From an uncultured bacterium (GTDB lineage Bacteria; Cyanobacteriota; Vampirovibrionia; Gastranaerophilales; Gastranaerophilaceae), in NCBI GenBank assembly GCA_900550295.1, contig URRM01000086.1, positions 1 through 6,404 on the forward strand: 6,404 bases of DNA. Reading direction: 5' to 3'. The first letter of the stretch is position 1. Each line of letters begins with the position of its first letter. Under the pieces are notes generated by a model that saw only the letters and a list, made by a program, of their open reading frames with translations, had not been told where the DNA came from and ran no database searches. Of the stretch, positions 6,143 through 6,404 are shown one piece after another. Position numbers and translations under genes: made by a program.

Positions 6143-6147
6143 AGAGG
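6143..6147 (+). promoter_or_regulatory. Ribosome binding site of the small Met-rich gene
   Basis: AGAGG within AAGAGGTAA sits 5 bases before the ATG at 6153. This supports a real start for an otherwise unrecognised short gene. Confidence 0.75.
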
Positions 6148-6152
6148 TAATC

Positions 6153-6383
6153 ATGATTTACGCCGTAGGTAGAAGTGACGCAATATTTAGAATGATGAAT
6201 ACAGCAAATGCTCAAATGTCAGCGTTGAGAAATATTAATCCAAATTCTGATATGAGAATGTTACATCAAATGGATATGCAAAATTCTTTACAAATGGAAA
6301 AAGATAGACTTTCTTATCAAATGCTTGATAGGCTTGATAAATTAGATAATAAAATTCGTAAAGATAAGTTAAACAGAAGATAA
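6153..6383 (+). CDS. Hypothetical small methionine-rich helical protein, 76 residues
   Basis: I do not recognise this protein. It has no signal peptide, no transmembrane segment and no cysteine, so it is probably cytoplasmic. Ten of 76 residues are methionine (1, 14, 15, 22, 34, 36, 40, 42, 48, 57). The middle and C-terminal parts lack proline apart from one in INPNSD (28-33). From about 35 onward the pattern of Leu/Met with charged residues, ending in a basic KIRKDKLNRR tail, suggests a long amphipathic helix or short coiled coil. Expression signals are good: an extended -10 promoter at 6097-6125 and AGAGG 5 bases before the ATG. It is divergent from the ATPase gene across 245 bases. A G-run just after its stop may start the next gene of an operon. 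The gene is likely real and its role is unknown. Confidence 0.75.
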   Translation: MIYAVGRSDAIFRMMNTANAQMSALRNINPNSDMRMLHQMDMQNSLQMEKDRLSYQMLDRLDKLDNKIRKDKLNRR

Positions 6384-6390
6384 TAAAAAA

Positions 6391-6396
6391 GGGGGG
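6391..6396 (+). promoter_or_regulatory. G-run after the small gene, possible ribosome site of the next gene
   Basis: Six A followed by six G begin 2 bases after the TAA of the small gene. AAGGGGGG could act as a Shine-Dalgarno for a start codon just beyond the window edge, which would make the small gene the first of an operon. No terminator is seen before the edge. The long G-run is unusual in this AT-rich sequence. Confidence 0.35.
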
Positions 6397-6404
6397 TTGA
6401 ATAA

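Noticed and set aside
1..6404. tRNA, rRNA, CRISPR array, insertion sequence or prophage content
   Set aside because: I found no tRNA-like cloverleaf, no regularly spaced repeats, no transposase or integrase motifs and no long terminal inverted repeats on either strand.

Overview
The window comes from an AT-rich bacterial chromosome using the standard bacterial code. No TGA needs reading as tryptophan. The most informative gene is a 550-residue P-loop ATPase with a C-terminal R3H domain, the Ycf45/SpoIIIAA-like type typical of cyanobacteria and plastids. With low GC and no photosynthesis or mobile-element genes, this points to a non-photosynthetic relative of cyanobacteria (Vampirovibrionia/'Melainabacteria', perhaps gut Gastranaerophilales). 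The assignment is an inference, not a database result. A sugar-transferase of the ArnT/GT83 type and a murein-recycling kinase suit a cell with a peptidoglycan wall and a lipid-linked glycan pathway.

Layout, left to right. (1) A partial hairpin plus T-run at the left edge runs into the stop codon of anmK (minus strand, 28-1164), encoding anhydro-N-acetylmuramic acid kinase. (2) A 477-base gap (1165-1641) contains a hairpin with a promoter-like sequence laid over it just before anmK, a decayed-looking 49-codon minus-strand frame (1335-1484), and a strong terminator (1567-1610) for the next gene. (3) A 577-residue membrane glycosyltransferase on the minus strand (1642-3375). (4) A divergent, exported metallophosphoesterase on the plus strand (3455-4258). 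(5) The Ycf45-like ATPase on the minus strand (4255-5907), meeting the phosphoesterase tail to tail with overlapping stop codons. (6) A 245-base divergent control region with two inverted repeats and a good extended -10 promoter, leading to a methionine-rich 76-residue protein on the plus strand (6153-6383). The window ends in a G-run that may be the ribosome binding site of the next gene.

The genes do not form one operon. Three (anmK, glycosyltransferase, phosphoesterase) concern the cell envelope or exported space. The ATPase and the small protein share a control region but have no demonstrated link. I see no complete new system. The parts most worth a second look are the orphan minus-strand segment between two terminators, the Ycf45-like ATPase, and the well-expressed-looking Met-rich small protein.
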